This document shows positions 1-7,047 of a stretch of DNA of 17,782 bases, piece by piece (within the stretch, counting starts at the first letter, position 1; each line of letters starts with the position of its first letter). Origin of the DNA: CAYUWG01 sp964448285 (GTDB taxonomy: Bacteria > Bacteroidota > Ignavibacteria > SZUA-365); assembly GCA_964448285.1 (NCBI GenBank), contig CAYUWG010000074.1:1-17782 (forward strand), in the 5' to 3' direction. The translations under genes were made by a program, and so were the position numbers. Below the pieces are notes generated by a model, which saw only the letters and a program-made list of their open reading frames with translations, made no database searches and was not told the origin of the DNA.

Positions 1-2
1 CC

Positions 3-545
3 GCGCGGTTCATCATGAATTGCAATCAAAAGAATATCCCGCTTCTCTTCCTCCAAGACGTGACAGGATTCATGGTCGGCTCCCGTGCAGAGCATGGCGG
101 CATCATTAAGGACGGGGCGAAGATGGTCAATGCCGTCGCGAACAGCGTCGTACCGAAAATCACCATCATCACAGGAAATAGCTACGGTGCAGGGAATTAC
201 GCTATGTGCGGGAAAGCATACGACCCGCGCTTCATCTTCGCATGGCCGACTGCCAAACTCGCCGTTATGGGAGGCGAACAAGCCAGCAAGACATTACTCG
301 AAATACGCCTCAACCAAATGGAGCGGGACGGAAGGCACATCACCGATGAGGAGAAACAAAACCTGCTTCATACGATCCAGCAACGATATGAAGAACAGAT
401 GAGTCCGTACTACGCCGCTGCCCGTTTGTGGGTTGATGCGATCATCGATCCGGCACAAACTCGAAATGTCGTTTCGCACTGCATTGAGATTGCGAACTCG
501 AATCCGGAGATTCCTCCATTTCGAACAGGAGTTTTACAGACGTGA
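3..545 (+). CDS. Acyl-CoA carboxylase carboxyltransferase (beta) subunit, C-terminal part
   Basis: This is the 3' end of a biotin-dependent acyl-CoA carboxylase beta subunit. Such subunits move carboxyl from carboxybiotin to an acyl-CoA such as methylcrotonyl-, propionyl- or geranyl-CoA in the cytoplasm. The frame is open to the left edge, so the ATG at 15 is probably internal and the N-terminal two thirds lie outside the window. Visible family signatures are FLQDVTGFMVG, the GGIIKDGAKMV stretch, GNSYGAGNYAMCG with its oxyanion-hole glycines, PTAKLAVMGGEQA, and the late block SPYYAAARLWVDAIIDPAQTR. The overall pattern is closest to methylcrotonyl-CoA carboxylase beta chains, but the acyl substrate cannot be fixed from this fragment. 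Its TGA overlaps the GTG start of the next gene (GTGA, 542-545), which suggests translational coupling. Confidence 0.93.
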   Translation, partial: ARFIMNCNQKNIPLLFLQDVTGFMVGSRAEHGGIIKDGAKMVNAVANSVVPKITIITGNSYGAGNYAMCGKAYDPRFIFAWPTAKLAVMGGEQASKTLLEIRLNQMERDGRHITDEEKQNLLHTIQQRYEEQMSPYYAAARLWVDAIIDPAQTRNVVSHCIEIANSNPEIPPFRTGVLQT

Positions 546-1240
546 GAAAGGGCATCGCGCGGAAACTGATCACGTTGTTCGTACCGCTCATTTTCACCGC
601 GTCCGTTTATGGAAACGCGCAATGTGCACCGAATGCCTTTTGGTCAAGCATACGTTCAACCGCGCTACCGGACATATTCAGCAGGTATTATGATTTCCGA
701 AACGACATATCGCAAAAGGAACCGCTGCAAGGCAACGAAATCGGGTTGCACGTTGCTCGCGTTGATTCGCTTTATCAACTGGCGATTCGATTGACCGAAG
801 GGAACATCCACGATGCGGTGTTTCTCTGCTCACTTGGAACACTGCCTTATCACTCGTTCCCCGCGTATCTGCCGCTTCTTGGCGTTCAGGTCACAGTTCC
901 GATTTCTACAGAATCCATTGAATGCTTCGAGAGGCGATACAGAAATCTCCCATCGAACATTTTTCGCGACACCCCGCCGGAAGGAGACAGGGATAAGCTC
1001 ACACATTTTTTTGGCGCAGCATGGCTTCATCTCGTGTTGAAGGCAAAAGGCGCTGTTGCGTTGATCGGCGAATTGATCGAGGTATTTGAAAGCACGTTCA
1101 AGCTTGAAGGATTCGACGATCGGAGGGACATCGCGGCGAACGATCTTGGAATTCGATTCGCTCGTGCATTGATGAACGACGAGGATGCTCTCCCCTCAAG
1201 CATTCTTGTCAATCGTTCACTTTCAGAAGGAGGCCCATGA
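542..1240 (+). CDS. Secreted protein of unknown function with a DKxxH motif
   Basis: I do not recognise a named function. The 232-residue product starts at a GTG inside the upstream stop (GTGA). This is the only start that keeps the basic, hydrophobic leader (residues 1-25, RKGIARK followed by LITLFVPLIFTASVYG). It is probably a Sec signal peptide, cleaved near Ala26. A cysteine follows at 28, but AQC is not a proper lipobox. The C-terminal half holds DK-x2-HFFGAAWL (D151, K152, H155), an acidic helix around E177-E183 and D-x2-RDIAANDLG (192-203). This spacing resembles the DK..H / E / D..N..G pattern of small YfiM/DUF2279-like and VanZ-like proteins; that similarity is inference. The next gene starts within its stop codon (ATGA, 1237-1240), so the regulator downstream is probably co-translated. 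Confidence 0.82.
   Translation: MRKGIARKLITLFVPLIFTASVYGNAQCAPNAFWSSIRSTALPDIFSRYYDFRNDISQKEPLQGNEIGLHVARVDSLYQLAIRLTEGNIHDAVFLCSLGTLPYHSFPAYLPLLGVQVTVPISTESIECFERRYRNLPSNIFRDTPPEGDRDKLTHFFGAAWLHLVLKAKGAVALIGELIEVFESTFKLEGFDDRRDIAANDLGIRFARALMNDEDALPSSILVNRSLSEGGP
1227..1233 (+). promoter_or_regulatory. Strong Shine-Dalgarno for the response regulator
   Basis: The bases AAGGAGG end only three nucleotides before the ATG at 1237. The AAGG part lies at a normal distance of six. It sits in the last codons of the upstream gene, so ribosomes ending there could reinitiate. It shows that this organism uses Shine-Dalgarno sites for at least some genes. Confidence 0.6.
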
Positions 1241-2604
1241 TAAAGCACACCATCCTCGTCGTGGACGACGAGCGGAGTATTCGTGATATGATGCTCATGA
1301 CGTTGCAATACGAGCGCTATTCCGTTGCAACAGCCGGTTCAGGGCATGAAGCATTGACATGGTTGGAAGAGCATCCTGTCGATGCCGTTTTGCTCGACAT
1401 TAAAATGTCCGGAATGGATGGAATGGAAACGCTTGAACGCATCAAGCATATGCGACCGGAGTTGCCGGTAATCATCCTCACCGGACACGGAACGATAGAG
1501 ACGGCGATCGAAGCGACGCGTAAAGGCGCCTTCGATTTTCTCAGCAAGCCGCCCGACCGTGAGAAGATTCTCATCACGATACGGAACGCGATCACACAGA
1601 GACAGCTCATTTCCGAAAACAGGCAGATGCGCGAAACGCTCGAAGGCGGAACGGCAATCATCGGGAAGTCAAGCATGCTCATGGAATTGCTCTCGCAAAT
1701 CGAGCGCGTCGCACCGACCGAGGCTTTCGTTTTGATCACGGGAGAAAATGGAACAGGCAAGGAACTCGTTGCACGTTCGGTTCATCGTGGAAGCCAGCGC
1801 AGCGACAAACCGATGGTCGAAGTGAATTGCGCAGCCATCCCGACGGAACTGATCGAGTCAGAATTATTCGGCCATGAGAAAGGCTCGTTTACCGGAGCGA
1901 CGACACAGCGCATCGGGAAGTTCGAGCTCGCCCATCTCGGAACGATCTTTCTCGATGAAATCGGCGACATGAGTCTTCAAGCGCAAGCGAAGGTCCTGCG
2001 CGTTCTGGAAGAAGGGACATTCGAACGGGTGGGAGGAAGCAAACAGATTACCGTTGACGTGCGCGTCATCGCAGCGACGAACAAGAATCTCCTGACGGAA
2101 ATAAAGGAAGGCCGCTTTCGCGAAGACTTGTATCATCGCCTGAACGTGATCCCTCTGAACGTTCCTCCTCTCCGCGAGCGCAGCGAAGATATACCCTTGC
2201 TCGTCGAATATTTTCTCAAGGAGGCCTGTACGAGAAACAAGCTGCCTCAGAGGACGATCGAGAGAGAGGCCGTGCAGATGATGGAACGAATGCTCTGGCC
2301 GGGAAACGTTCGTGAACTTCGCAATGCCGTTGAACGGCTCGCGATTCTCGTTCCTGAGATCATTACGAAGAAAGATGTCGAGCGCTTCGTCGTCGGTTCG
2401 GGAGGAGCGATCGAGCGGCTCATCACGATGAACACGAGCTTTCAGGAATTTCGAGACAGGGCGGAGGCGCTATTCATCGAACGACAACTGGAGCGTTTCG
2501 ACTGGAACGTTTCACGCACAGCGGAAGAGATCGACATACAGCGCAGTCATCTTTATACGAAAATCAAAAAGTACGGACTGGAAAGAGACAGCGATACGAA
2601 GTGA
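1237..2604 (+). CDS. NtrC-family sigma-54-dependent response regulator
   Basis: This 455-residue protein has the full bacterial enhancer-binding architecture. Residues 1-120 are a receiver domain with the acidic pair D10/D11, phosphoacceptor D54 (LLDIKMSG), T82 and K104. Residues about 141-370 are an AAA+ domain with Walker A GENGTGKE (169-176), the sigma-54 contact loop GSFTGA (216-221, against the usual GAFTGA) and Walker B TIFLDE (236-241). Residues about 425-455 are a Fis-type helix-turn-helix (DWNVSRTAEEIDIQRSHLY). Once phosphorylated, such proteins oligomerise and hydrolyse ATP to open RNA polymerase-sigma-54 complexes. No histidine kinase lies in the window, and I saw no sigma-54 -24/-12 site nearby, so signal and targets are unknown. 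The start is ATGA-coupled to the upstream gene. The stop at 2604 abuts the converging stop at 2605. Confidence 0.95.
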   Translation: MIKHTILVVDDERSIRDMMLMTLQYERYSVATAGSGHEALTWLEEHPVDAVLLDIKMSGMDGMETLERIKHMRPELPVIILTGHGTIETAIEATRKGAFDFLSKPPDREKILITIRNAITQRQLISENRQMRETLEGGTAIIGKSSMLMELLSQIERVAPTEAFVLITGENGTGKELVARSVHRGSQRSDKPMVEVNCAAIPTELIESELFGHEKGSFTGATTQRIGKFELAHLGTIFLDEIGDMSLQAQAKVLRVLEEGTFERVGGSKQITVDVRVIAATNKNLLTEIKEGRFREDLYHRLNVIPLNVPPLRERSEDIPLLVEYFLKEACTRNKLPQRTIEREAVQMMERMLWPGNVRELRNAVERLAILVPEIITKKDVERFVVGSGGAIERLITMNTSFQEFRDRAEALFIERQLERFDWNVSRTAEEIDIQRSHLYTKIKKYGLERDSDTK

Positions 2605-2634
2605 TTACCGGACAACCGCTGTCGTATCGCTTTT
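2590..2634. terminator. Candidate bidirectional terminator hairpin between converging genes
   Basis: A perfect 10-bp inverted repeat (AGCGATACGA at 2590-2599, TCGTATCGCT at 2622-2631) encloses a 22-nt loop. A short T run follows on the + strand (2631-2634). The converging stop codons at 2604 and 2605 fall inside the loop, so each arm is coding sequence for one gene. Each arm encodes Ser-Asp-Thr on its own strand. The U tract is short and the loop long, so termination efficiency is uncertain. Confidence 0.5.
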
Positions 2635-2961
2635 CGCTTGCTCTTCAAGCCGCAACAGAGTCTCCTCATACAGTGATGTAATGCGGTTCGTGTTCTCCGT
2701 GTACCACTCCGCTGTTCGAATCATCGATGCTTCATCGACGCCGCTTGCTCTGAGCAATGAATCCAATGAAGTCTTGTATTTCTCCGGCTCGGTGCGATGA
2801 AGTTCCGCGAGAACGAGCATCTCGGAATACACATGAACGAATGTTTCGTGTGGAATAACGGGTGAGGATTCCTTGCTGCAACCGGAAGAAAAGCACACGA
2901 CCATGATGACGGAAAAAAACGAAAGCGTTTTTCCCCGTGCCGACAGGTACTTGCTCTTCAT
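2605..2961 (-). CDS. DUF4296-like small lipoprotein
   Basis: The product from ATG 2961 is 118 residues. Residues 1-11 are basic (MKSKYLSARGK), a hydrophobic stretch follows (TLSFFSVIMVVCFS), then SSGC as a likely lipobox. After the cysteine the protein is helical and charged, with the pattern of Bacteroidota DUF4296 proteins: a xxEMLVLAELH helix, a Ser-Leu-Asp-Ser-Leu-Leu segment and a Trp-Tyr-Thr-Glu-Asn turn before a last helix. It is probably an anchored envelope protein, and its function is unknown. The frame runs on to a GTG at 3003, but ATG 2961 places the signal peptide correctly. Its first ~59 bp lie antisense to the 5' end of the transporter gene, which is unusual. No Shine-Dalgarno is visible. 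Confidence 0.75.
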   Translation of the reverse strand: MKSKYLSARGKTLSFFSVIMVVCFSSGCSKESSPVIPHETFVHVYSEMLVLAELHRTEPEKYKTSLDSLLRASGVDEASMIRTAEWYTENTNRITSLYEETLLRLEEQAKSDTTAVVR

Positions 2962-3799
2962 CACGTTGATCTGGGGTTCGACGTTTTCCATCACGAAATT
3001 CACGTTGCTTGAAATGGGACCGATGATGCTGCAAGGTTCTCGATTTCTTCTTGCGTCGGTTCTCGTTGGAATCTATACCTGGAAAGACATCCGTGCAAGC
3101 TCGCGGCATTCGGTGAAGGCAGGAGTGATCCTGGGTTTCCTGCTCGGAAGCGGATTTGCGCTGCAAACGATTGGCCTTGTCGAAACGACCGCATCGAAGG
3201 CGGGATTCCTCACGGGCACGATGGTCATCTTCACACCGATGTTTCAAATGCTCATCGAACGTCGTCTCCCGTCACTCGGGAATACACTCGGCGTCATCAT
3301 CGTCGGATTCGGATTGTATCTCTTCACCTCACCGGAGGGCGGCGCTTTCAATAAGGGAGATTTGCTCGTGCTTCTGTGCGCGATTGTCTTTGCGCTCTAC
3401 ATCGTCTATCTCGACGTGTTTACGAAAGCGCGATTCGATCGGGAGATCGTCTTCTACCAGTTTGCCGTGACGTCTGCAATGGGATTTCTCCTTGCGCCAT
3501 TCTTCGATCCGATTCCCGCGTACTTTTCCACTCAGGGATTTCTTGCGATAGCATATCTCGCGGTGTTCGCTTCTTGTCTCGCGATATTCGTTCAATCGAA
3601 ATACCAGCGTGAAACGACGCCGACGCGAGCGGCGATCATCTTCACAATGGAACCGATCTTCGCAGCAATTCTCGCTGTGATTTGGCTGCATGAGATTCTT
3701 TCGGGAACAGCGCTTATCGGAGCAGCTATCATGATCGCAGGATTGCTGGTCTCGGAATTGATTGGGGCAAGGAAGAAAGCGAAAGCTTCGTCAGACTAA
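2903..3799 (+). CDS. EamA/DMT-superfamily membrane transporter
   Basis: This is a predicted ten-helix inner-membrane carrier of the drug/metabolite transporter superfamily, about 298 residues, made of two EamA repeats. The first repeat opens with LITLIWGSTF-type sequence (TLIWGSTFSITKF). The second ends with the hallmark MEPIFAAILAVIWLHE followed by LIGAAIMIAGLL. The tail is basic (GARKKAKASSD). Such proteins export or exchange small metabolites; the substrate cannot be told from sequence. The start is uncertain. ATG 2903 or 2906 gives a typical short N-terminus, TTG 2873 has a better upstream GGTGAGG, and TTG 2951 would begin at the first helix. With 2903 the gene overlaps the divergent lipoprotein by 59 bp. 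Its 3' end overlaps the converging TldE-like gene by 9 bp. Confidence 0.88.
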   Translation: MMTEKNESVFPRADRYLLFITLIWGSTFSITKFTLLEMGPMMLQGSRFLLASVLVGIYTWKDIRASSRHSVKAGVILGFLLGSGFALQTIGLVETTASKAGFLTGTMVIFTPMFQMLIERRLPSLGNTLGVIIVGFGLYLFTSPEGGAFNKGDLLVLLCAIVFALYIVYLDVFTKARFDREIVFYQFAVTSAMGFLLAPFFDPIPAYFSTQGFLAIAYLAVFASCLAIFVQSKYQRETTPTRAAIIFTMEPIFAAILAVIWLHEILSGTALIGAAIMIAGLLVSELIGARKKAKASSD

Positions 3800-5104
3800 T
3801 CCGGAATGCCGTGTGTACATAACATCGGTAACACGGATCGGGGGAACGAGCATCGGGAAATACGCCGTTCGTGGATGCGTTGCCACGGAGATCCCCACCT
3901 GCTCCATGCGTTTGAAGAGATAGACCGGCGTCTCGCGGATGATCAGGTTCTGTACTCCTCGCACGATCTTTCCATCTTCAATCATGAACAGGCCATCTTT
4001 CGTTGAGCCGGTGAGAAGGCAGTTTGTCGGATCTTCAAGCGAGAGTGTCGAAAAGCCGGTAATGAGGAGCCCTCGTTTCGTTTGGGCAATCACTTGCTCC
4101 AGCGTATCGCTTCCACCCGTGACGAAGAGATTGCTTGGAAATGGAGTCACCGGTCCTTCCGACGCTTGAAAACGGGAGCGTACGAGGGTTTCGATCACGC
4201 CATTGCGAACCCAATACGCGAGCTTCAAGGGAAGTCCTTCCATCGTAAAAGGTATGGATGGAAGAACCGGGCTATAGGGATCGGAGGAGATTGAGAAACT
4301 TTGGGGAAACATCTCCATGCCAACGCGTGATGTGCCGTCGAGCTTCCGCAAGAAGCTTCGGTTGTCTTTCACAGCTTGCGCATCGAACTGCCGCATGAAG
4401 TGGAGAAGGATATCCGCCAATGCTTGAGGTTCGAACACCGTCGTCATGCGCTCCGGTTTGATCGTCACGGGGTATCGCCAGGCGAGACATTTCTCCACTG
4501 CCCGGCCTACGAGTCGGTCCGCATGAATCTCGGATGCTGTTCGTGTCCTCTGCTCTTCGAATCCCGTACTCTTTCCATCAGGTGCGCTCACGCGTGTCTG
4601 GACATGGACGATCGAAGTCGGTTGGTATAAAAACAAACCAGTCGATGCAGCAACGGCCGTCGTGTTTTCCGAAACGCTCACCTTCCCCGTTGCGAGCAAG
4701 TCCTTTGCCTGAACGGCATCCAACAGAATTTTCGCTGTATCAGTCTGCCATAACACGGATGGGGATTCATCAGCGGTAAGTGAAGACTCACGGACTTCGA
4801 CTTTCGGGGGGAAAGGAACGACTTCGTTGACTTCAGGAAGATGAGGGGCGAGCGCTATCGCTTGCCGGATCAAAGACCGTAACGATGGTTCATCCAAAGC
4901 ATTGCCCGAAACGCTCGCATAATGCTTGCCGACCCGAACGGTTATGTTCACGACTGCATCGTTCGTTTGCGAGCTTGGTAAAATACGGTTCGCACCGATG
5001 TTGATCGACCTGCTCTCTATCCCGTTGAAGGAGACGAAAGTCTCGTCTGCTTTCGAGAGATTCAGAATAGTCGTGAGGAGTCTTTGACAGGAATCGCGAT
5101 CCAT
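3791..5104 (-). CDS. TldE/PmbA-like protein (partner of TldD-like)
   Basis: This 437-residue TldD/PmbA-family protein starts at ATG 5104, two nucleotides after the stop of the TldD-like gene; the longer open frame upstream is only overlap. The N-terminal half carries the family's alpha/beta domain. The C-terminal half carries the recognisable PmbA features: SFLRKLDGTSRVG, the PSIPFTMEGLP segment, RNGVIETLV, GSDTLEQVIAQTKRGLLITGF and the late glycine-rich DGLFMIEDGKIVRGV. In characterised pairs TldE has no metal site and forms a heterodimer with the metalloprotease TldD, which acts on unfolded or modified peptides. No signal peptide is visible (MDRDSCQRLL), so by itself it should be cytoplasmic. 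It is certainly in one operon with its partner. The family call is firm; the activity is open because the partner lacks its zinc ligands. Confidence 0.9.
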   Translation of the reverse strand: MDRDSCQRLLTTILNLSKADETFVSFNGIESRSINIGANRILPSSQTNDAVVNITVRVGKHYASVSGNALDEPSLRSLIRQAIALAPHLPEVNEVVPFPPKVEVRESSLTADESPSVLWQTDTAKILLDAVQAKDLLATGKVSVSENTTAVAASTGLFLYQPTSIVHVQTRVSAPDGKSTGFEEQRTRTASEIHADRLVGRAVEKCLAWRYPVTIKPERMTTVFEPQALADILLHFMRQFDAQAVKDNRSFLRKLDGTSRVGMEMFPQSFSISSDPYSPVLPSIPFTMEGLPLKLAYWVRNGVIETLVRSRFQASEGPVTPFPSNLFVTGGSDTLEQVIAQTKRGLLITGFSTLSLEDPTNCLLTGSTKDGLFMIEDGKIVRGVQNLIIRETPVYLFKRMEQVGISVATHPRTAYFPMLVPPIRVTDVMYTRHSGLV

Positions 5105-5106
5105 GC

Positions 5107-6651
5107 TTACCGCTTCGTGCTGATGACGTTGATTTTCGAAAACCGCGCAGGAGGAACGACAACGGTGAAGGGCAGCTCCCAAAGCGGATTTTTATTCTGC
5201 GGAAAGAAGTCGCCACCGGAAAACATGCTCTCTTTTCCACCGAGGTCGGAAAGCATCGTGAGGAAGTACTGGAGTGATGTGTCGTATTCGAAGTCCCGAA
5301 CCATGTGCTTCTTTTGTCCGTTCTCGATAAGCCAGGCGATTTGGCTGTTCGCGCGAAACCATTTTCGATTTGTGCTGAGTGAAACTGTTCCACGTCCATC
5401 GAGCAGAATGCCGCGTTCCGTTTTTCCGATAAGGTCGTTGACTGTCGTCGAAGCTTCCGATGGCTTGAGGATGATATTCGGCATCGTGAAGCGTGGCACG
5501 GATTGCCAGGTAGAAGCTCGCGTCGAAAAGGCCGTGATGGGAGAATCGGCAAATTCATCGGAAAGGATCAGCGATGCAAGCCGTCCCTGATCGAGCAACG
5601 ATCCGCTTCCCGCTTCGCGAGCAGAATCATCGACCCGGTACGAACCGAGGCCTTCAGCAAACGTGTTGTCGAACATCAGATTCCACAGCGTCGAGTCGAT
5701 CACCTTCTTCCCGATATCACTCGTTGAGAAGAGTTTGTATTCAGGATTCTGTCCATCGATTCCGGTGATCGTGTTCGTATCGATATGGGGGAGAAGCGTC
5801 TCATACAGGACGCGCCAGAAATGAGAGGGCGTCATGACGAGATCGTATTCACCGGTTGGGAGTGATTCGGCCTTATTGAATTCAAGCAATTGCACGAAGG
5901 CTTCTTCCATTTCGGATTCAAATGGATGTCGGGTCGTGATTTCATATCCGACCGCGCTCGGTTCGAGGGAACTGCTGCGCGAATCGATTCTCCCTTTCGT
6001 CTGGTCGAAAGCAGTTATGCCGAAGTTCGGATACGTTGCAACGAATGTCTGCTCAACGGAGGTATTCAACGAACTGTAAAACTGTACCGTCCTTTTCGTC
6101 GCAAAGAGATTCGCAACCGAATACGCGATTAACGGAACGTTGAGATACTTCGTCGAAAGATGGACGAGGAAGTCGATGCGCTCTTTCAGAGGTACGGTGA
6201 ATGGGTCGGTCTTGAACTCGGATTGCCACTGGATCTCCTGTCCACGAATCCTTCCTTCCTCGATGAAGGGAATCGTTTGAAGCTGTGCAAGCGCCTTGGC
6301 AATTCCGGATGCTTCGCTCGCGAGTGTCTTGGGATTCAAATCTTTAAGATTGCTTGTCGCAGCGAATCCCCAATTACCATCCTGATATATGCGAAGCGCG
6401 ATACCGGCGATTTCATTGTCGATCGCTTGAGCGAGATGATCTCGGCGCACGCCTAAGGATTGAATTCGCTGGTGGACGAAACGGGCGTCAGCATAGCGCG
6501 CCCCATTTGCCATCGCAGCCTCGACTAAGTGCTGGAGTGATTTCTCTACGTCCGAAGGGACTGAATATGTCGTGCTGCGAAGTAAGGAAGTGGGTACGGA
6601 AGGGAGGAGACCAAGCGCTGCGAGAGATTGAAGGAAGAGGCGTCTATTCAT
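5107..6651 (-). CDS. TldD-like protein, probably inactive as a protease, with Tat-like N-terminus
   Basis: This 514-residue TldD-family protein starts at ATG 6651, chosen because it puts MNRRLFLQSLAALGLL at the extreme N-terminus. This twin-arginine motif (RRLFLQ) with a short hydrophobic stretch suggests Tat export or anchoring, although no clear AxA cleavage site follows. The fold is supported by GARYADARFV (50-59), GEYDLVMTPSHFWRVLYETL, the segment FAEGLGSYRVDDSAR, RFTMPNIILKPSEA, ERGILLDG and the C-terminal PARFSKINV. In active TldD the zinc is held by HExxxH plus a late cysteine. Here the first motif reads YETLLPH (283-289), and the protein contains no cysteine at all, so zinc binding looks lost. 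It leads the pair and is read from the divergent intergenic region at 6652-6771. It could be a pseudoenzyme, a binding protein or an unusual hydrolase. Confidence 0.87.
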   Translation of the reverse strand: MNRRLFLQSLAALGLLPSVPTSLLRSTTYSVPSDVEKSLQHLVEAAMANGARYADARFVHQRIQSLGVRRDHLAQAIDNEIAGIALRIYQDGNWGFAATSNLKDLNPKTLASEASGIAKALAQLQTIPFIEEGRIRGQEIQWQSEFKTDPFTVPLKERIDFLVHLSTKYLNVPLIAYSVANLFATKRTVQFYSSLNTSVEQTFVATYPNFGITAFDQTKGRIDSRSSSLEPSAVGYEITTRHPFESEMEEAFVQLLEFNKAESLPTGEYDLVMTPSHFWRVLYETLLPHIDTNTITGIDGQNPEYKLFSTSDIGKKVIDSTLWNLMFDNTFAEGLGSYRVDDSAREAGSGSLLDQGRLASLILSDEFADSPITAFSTRASTWQSVPRFTMPNIILKPSEASTTVNDLIGKTERGILLDGRGTVSLSTNRKWFRANSQIAWLIENGQKKHMVRDFEYDTSLQYFLTMLSDLGGKESMFSGGDFFPQNKNPLWELPFTVVVPPARFSKINVISTKR

Positions 6652-6674
6652 AAAGTATCGTGTCGTGCTGACGC

Positions 6675-6702
6675 AAAATACGGCTTCATGCACCACGGGC
6701 AA
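6675..6702 (-). promoter_or_regulatory. Possible sigma-70-like promoter for the TldD/TldE pair
   Basis: On the minus strand TTGCCC (6702-6697) and TATTTT (6680-6675) are separated by 16 bp, each matching the -35 and -10 consensus at four of six positions. Transcription would start near 6668, about 17 nt before the ATG at 6651. The -35 element lies over the loop and edge of the small inverted repeat at 6691-6710. This is a pattern match only. Confidence 0.35.
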
Positions 6703-6710
6703 AGGTGGTG
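6691..6710. repeat. Inverted repeat in the divergent intergenic region
   Basis: CACCAC at 6691-6696 and GTGGTG at 6705-6710 form a perfect 6-bp inverted repeat around GGGCAAAG. It sits between the divergent TldD-like and acylphosphatase genes and overlaps the candidate -35 of the former. It could be an operator or a chance hairpin. The intergenic stretch 6652-6771 holds no other clear structure apart from a TATATT at 6736-6741, a possible -10 for the + strand operon without a convincing -35. Confidence 0.35.
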
Positions 6711-6771
6711 TTCCGTAGAATCACAGGCATGATTGTATATTGCCCCGCGCATGAGCGTTTCATCACTTCTT

Positions 6772-7047
6772 ATGATAAAAGCACTTCATATGGTCATCTC
6801 CGGGAGAGTTCAGGGAGTAGGATTCCGGTACTTCGTCTATCATCAGGCTCATGAAAATGGGATTACGGGATACGTAAGAAATCTTCCTTCAGGGAATGTC
6901 GAAGTGCTCGCGAACGGAGAAAGCGGATCACTCGAAAGATTCAAAGAGATATTGGCGATCGGCCCGCCGTCTGCTCTCGTAAGGGACATCAGCGAAGAGT
7001 GGATTCATGTCGATGAACTCCCGATAAACTTTGAAGTCAGGTACTGA
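6772..7047 (+). CDS. acyP: Acylphosphatase
   Basis: This 91-residue protein has the standard family length. It hydrolyses the carboxyl-phosphate bond of acylphosphates in the cytoplasm. The signature HMVISGRVQGVGFRYF carries the catalytic arginine (the Arg of GVGFR), and YVRNLPSGNVEV carries the catalytic asparagine. The frame is open from a TTG at 6733 and an ATG at 6751, but ATG 6772 (MIKALHMVISG) gives the usual family N-terminus. It is the first gene of the seven-gene + strand run, and its TGA shares one base with the ATG of ispF (TGATG). Confidence 0.93.
   Translation: MIKALHMVISGRVQGVGFRYFVYHQAHENGITGYVRNLPSGNVEVLANGESGSLERFKEILAIGPPSALVRDISEEWIHVDELPINFEVRY

Noticed and set aside
1317..1760. 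147-codon - strand frame opposite the response regulator receiver domain
   Set aside because: It is antisense to conserved receiver and AAA+ sequence. Its composition is that of a complementary-strand shadow.
2732..3247. 171-codon - strand frame overlapping the lipoprotein and the transporter
   Set aside because: It is very rich in Arg and His and lacks any domain. The lipoprotein frame on the same strand is the supported one.
3777..3788. AAGC-GAAA-GCTT mini-hairpin at the 3' end of the transporter gene
   Set aside because: A 4-bp stem with no T run is expected by chance and is part of the coding sequence for a Lys/Ala-rich tail.
4890..5558. 222-codon - strand frame across the TldD/TldE junction
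   Set aside because: It is a frame-shifted shadow of two well-supported genes. Its sequence is rich in Ser and Arg with no family signature.
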